This document shows positions 35,252 through 37,555 of a DNA stretch of 37,555 nucleotides, in pieces. How positions within the stretch are numbered: position 1 is the stretch's first letter; each line of letters opens with the position of its first letter. Below the pieces are notes generated by a model that saw only the letters and a list, made by a program, of their open reading frames with translations, searched no databases and was not told the DNA's origin. The DNA lies in contig JAEULB010000175.1 in the NCBI GenBank assembly GCA_016792585.1, positions 1 to 37,555 of the forward strand. Reading direction: 5' to 3'. Origin of the DNA: Rhodospirillaceae bacterium. GTDB taxonomy: Bacteria; Pseudomonadota; Alphaproteobacteria; SHVZ01. Made by a program: the position numbers and the translations under genes.

Positions 35252-37555
35252 GAAGCGGCCTCGGCCCGGCTCTCGCGCCGGCGCCCGCCGGATCGGGCCA
35301 GGTCGATGAGCGCGTCGGCATCGAGCACGAGGATCGGGCTGCCGTCGCCGAGCAGCGCCGCGCCGCCGACACCCGGCAATGCCGCCAGCGCCGGATGCAG
35401 GTCGCGCAGCAAGAGTTCCTGGCGGCGAAGCAAACGGTCGACCTCGATCGCGATCGACGCCTCGCCGCTGGCGACGACGACCGCATGGCCGCCGCCGCGC
35501 GCCGCCTGCCCCATGCCGAGAAGGCCGGCGAGGCCATGCAGCGGCAACGCGATGTTGCCGCGCAGCAGCACGCGCCGTCCGCCGGCCTGGCGCAGGCGAT
35601 CGCCGTCGATCTCCTCGACCGCGACGATGTTGCGCTCCGGGATCGCGAAGGTCTGGCCGGCGATCTCGACCAGGAGCGCCGGCAGCACCGCCGCCGAAAG
35701 CGGCAGCCGCAAGGTGAAGCTGGTGCCGATGCCGGCCTCGGTGCGGATGTCGACGCGGCCGCCGAGCCGGGTCACGGTATGCATGACGACGTCCATGCCG
35801 ACGCCGCGCCCGGAGGTCTCGGTGACCGCCGCCGCAGTCGAGAAGCCCGGCGCGAAGACGAAGCGATAGATGCGGTCGGGCGACATGCCGCGGCTCTCGG
35901 CCTCGTCGACGAGGCCGCGCGACACCGCCTTGGCGCGGATCGCCTCGGCATCGAGGCCGCGGCCGTCGTCGGAGACCTCGAGACGGAATTCGCTCGCGCG
36001 CTGGCGTGCGCGCAGCGTGATCGTCGCGGTCTGGCTCTTGCCGGCGGCGGCGCGGGCCTGAGGCGTCTCGATGCCGTGATCGACCGCATTCCGCATCATG
36101 TGCATCAGCGGATCGAGCAGCTGCTGCACCACGCTCTTGTCGATCCGCACGTCTCGGCCCTTGAGCCGGATGCGGACCGCCTTGCCCTGACGCTGCGCCA
36201 GCTCGCGCGTCACCCGCGGCAGATGCGCGAGCACCGTCTCGACCGGTACAACGCGGAGATCGAGCGCGTCCGCGTGAAGCTGGCTCAACGCCGTCGCCAG
36301 CCTGGCATCGGCGGCGGCCATCTCCGCCTCGCGCTCCTTGAGCCCTTCGAGGTGCCGGCTGAGCTCGGCTGCCAGCAGCGCCGGCAGCTTCTCGCGCAGA
36401 CGCGACAGGCCGGTCATCGCATCGATCTTGCGGCGATCCTCGGTCAGCATCTGCGACAGGCCCGCCGCCTCGACGCGCGCCTGACCGACCGCCGACATCA
36501 AGGCGTCGATCGTGGTGCCGCGGACGCGCAGCATGGCGTCGCTGGCCGAGCCGGCGTCCGCCGCCGGCTTCGGTGCGGGGCGCGCGGCTTCCTTCAGCTG
36601 GGCGGGCGCCGCTTCGGCAGGAGCCGCAGCGGCCGCTTCGGCAGGCGGCTTGCCGGCCGCATGCACGGCCTTGATCCATCGCTGTCCGGGATCGAGCGAC
36701 TTGACGCGCTGGGCCATATCGTCCGGCGACAGCAGCGAGACGACCAGGAACTCGAACCAGGTACGCTCGCCATGCGGCACCGTGCGGCTGGTGACGATGT
36801 GACAGAACCCGGACAGATGATCGAGCGGCCCGGTATCGCCGGTGCCTTCATAGGCCTCGACGTCGGTCATCATCTGATAGATCGTCTGGCCTTCGCCGAC
36901 CGCGCGTTCGAGGTCCTGACGGTTCTCCGTCGAGAGCACGGCGAGGAAAGGCTCGGGCACGGCGACCTCGGCGACGTGCTTTTCGCTTTCGGCCGCCGGC
37001 GTCTCCTCTTCCGGCGCGCCGTGGAGGGCCGCGCGGATCTCCGTCTCGTGAGCCGCGGTGCTCGTCTCGTCGAGGTCGCCCGGCACGGTCAGCGGATCTT
37101 CCCAGAGCCCGATGACGGCGGCGACCGAGGCTTCGATCGCGTATCCAAGCGCCGTCGAGGCCCCGACCTCGCCGCGGGACGAGGCCGCCTGCGCCTCACC
37201 GGCGAGTGCAAGCAGGCCGGCGCTTCGGCGGTGGCCGATGGCGACCAGCAGCTTCGCCGTCGCCGCCGCTTCCTTCGCCAGCGTCTCCACTGACAGGATC
37301 TCGAGCTGGTCGCGCACGGGTTCGGCCAGCAGCGGCGCCAGCGCCGCGGCGAACGCATCGGCGCCGGCCTCGACGCCGCTGACCTCGCTGATCAGCGATG
37401 CCTGCTGGTCGAGGCGCGCGAGAAAGTCGATCCGGGTCTCGAGCGTCTCCGGACCGGCGCCTTCGGCGAAGGCCGAAAGCCCGGCGAGGATCTCGCCGAG
37501 CTCGGGCATCTCCATGACCTCGGCGGCATTGCGGAGTGCCGTCACCGCGTCGCCG
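35248..37555 (-). CDS. CheA-like histidine kinase, N-terminus beyond the window
   Basis: At least 768 codons; the frame is open to the right edge. The ATPase core is intact: an N box (MHMMRNAVDHGIE, near 36075-36110), a G1 box (DDGRGLD, near 35955-35975), a G2 box (GRGVGMDVV, near 35790-35815), preceded by long P3 helices (about 36180-36530) and followed by a CheW-like P5 domain (about 35255-35690). An Ala/Pro linker and a P2-like domain (YQMMTDVEAYEG and onward) lie before that. The first visible residues align with an HPt helix but have TALRNAA where active HPt domains have HxxKGxA, so this one cannot accept phosphate. A second similar helix with ATAK in place of HTLK lies near 37250-37270. 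An active HPt may lie outside the window. Confidence 0.92.
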   Translation of the reverse strand, partial: GDAVTALRNAAEVMEMPELGEILAGLSAFAEGAGPETLETRIDFLARLDQQASLISEVSGVEAGADAFAAALAPLLAEPVRDQLEILSVETLAKEAAATAKLLVAIGHRRSAGLLALAGEAQAASSRGEVGASTALGYAIEASVAAVIGLWEDPLTVPGDLDETSTAAHETEIRAALHGAPEEETPAAESEKHVAEVAVPEPFLAVLSTENRQDLERAVGEGQTIYQMMTDVEAYEGTGDTGPLDHLSGFCHIVTSRTVPHGERTWFEFLVVSLLSPDDMAQRVKSLDPGQRWIKAVHAAGKPPAEAAAAAPAEAAPAQLKEAARPAPKPAADAGSASDAMLRVRGTTIDALMSAVGQARVEAAGLSQMLTEDRRKIDAMTGLSRLREKLPALLAAELSRHLEGLKEREAEMAAADARLATALSQLHADALDLRVVPVETVLAHLPRVTRELAQRQGKAVRIRLKGRDVRIDKSVVQQLLDPLMHMMRNAVDHGIETPQARAAAGKSQTATITLRARQRASEFRLEVSDDGRGLDAEAIRAKAVSRGLVDEAESRGMSPDRIYRFVFAPGFSTAAAVTETSGRGVGMDVVMHTVTRLGGRVDIRTEAGIGTSFTLRLPLSAAVLPALLVEIAGQTFAIPERNIVAVEEIDGDRLRQAGGRRVLLRGNIALPLHGLAGLLGMGQAARGGGHAVVVASGEASIAIEVDRLLRRQELLLRDLHPALAALPGVGGAALLGDGSPILVLDADALIDLARSGGRRRESRAEAAS

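Overview
The window is high-GC, densely coded DNA with strong third-position GC bias. Its gene families point to an alphaproteobacterium, probably a Rhodospirillales-like lineage: a chemotaxis operon headed by a STAS gene, an alphaproteobacterial type of CheA, a form II coxSLM cluster, OpgC and a DUF2934 protein. This placement is an inference from gene content. I saw no rRNA, tRNA, CRISPR array, transposase or integrase. No gap between genes exceeds about 210 bases, so there are no long empty stretches.

Positions 1-9155 hold a chemosensory locus: the 3' end of one methyl-accepting protein, an uncharacterised protein on the opposite strand, then a tightly packed operon STAS-cheA-cheW-cheR-cheB-cheY-mcp. 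A second copy of the uncharacterised protein lies at 11693-13384. Between them are three consecutive secreted cysteine-rich proteins that resemble rhamnose-binding (SUEL-type) lectin domains (9227-10567), a small unknown gene and a DUF938 methyltransferase.

Positions 13394-18284 are a mixed metabolic stretch: a class IV aminotransferase resembling (R)-selective amine transaminases, a serine beta-lactamase-family hydrolase, a YgiN-like monooxygenase, two SDR oxidoreductases, a one-helix membrane peptide next to a palindromic intergenic repeat, and a DUF2934 protein.

Positions 18323-22758 are the most unusual part. Four genes (secreted esterase, YeeE/YedE sulfur transporter, OpgC-like acyltransferase, DoxX-like protein) sit between two direct repeats of 106 bp that differ at six positions. 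Each repeat contains the last 15 codons of coxM plus its intrinsic terminator. The structure looks like a small islet inserted at the 3' end of coxM, or the scar of recombination between two coxM genes.

Positions 22711-26405 (minus strand) encode a form II CO-dehydrogenase-like molybdenum hydroxylase in the order S-L-M. Diverging from it, 26613-33514 is a six-gene operon for branched-chain acyl-CoA breakdown: a kappa-GST/HCCA isomerase-like protein, methylcrotonyl-CoA carboxylase beta subunit, methylglutaconyl-CoA hydratase-like protein, an AGE-family sugar epimerase, the biotin-carrying alpha subunit, and an HSD10-like dehydrogenase. A pterin carbinolamine dehydratase and a small zinc metallopeptidase follow.

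Positions 34375-37555 are the edge of a second chemosensory-type system: a stand-alone CheB-type receiver facing a short CheW-like protein and a CheA-like kinase. The kinase is cut by the window end, and its visible HPt-like helix has lost the phospho-accepting histidine.
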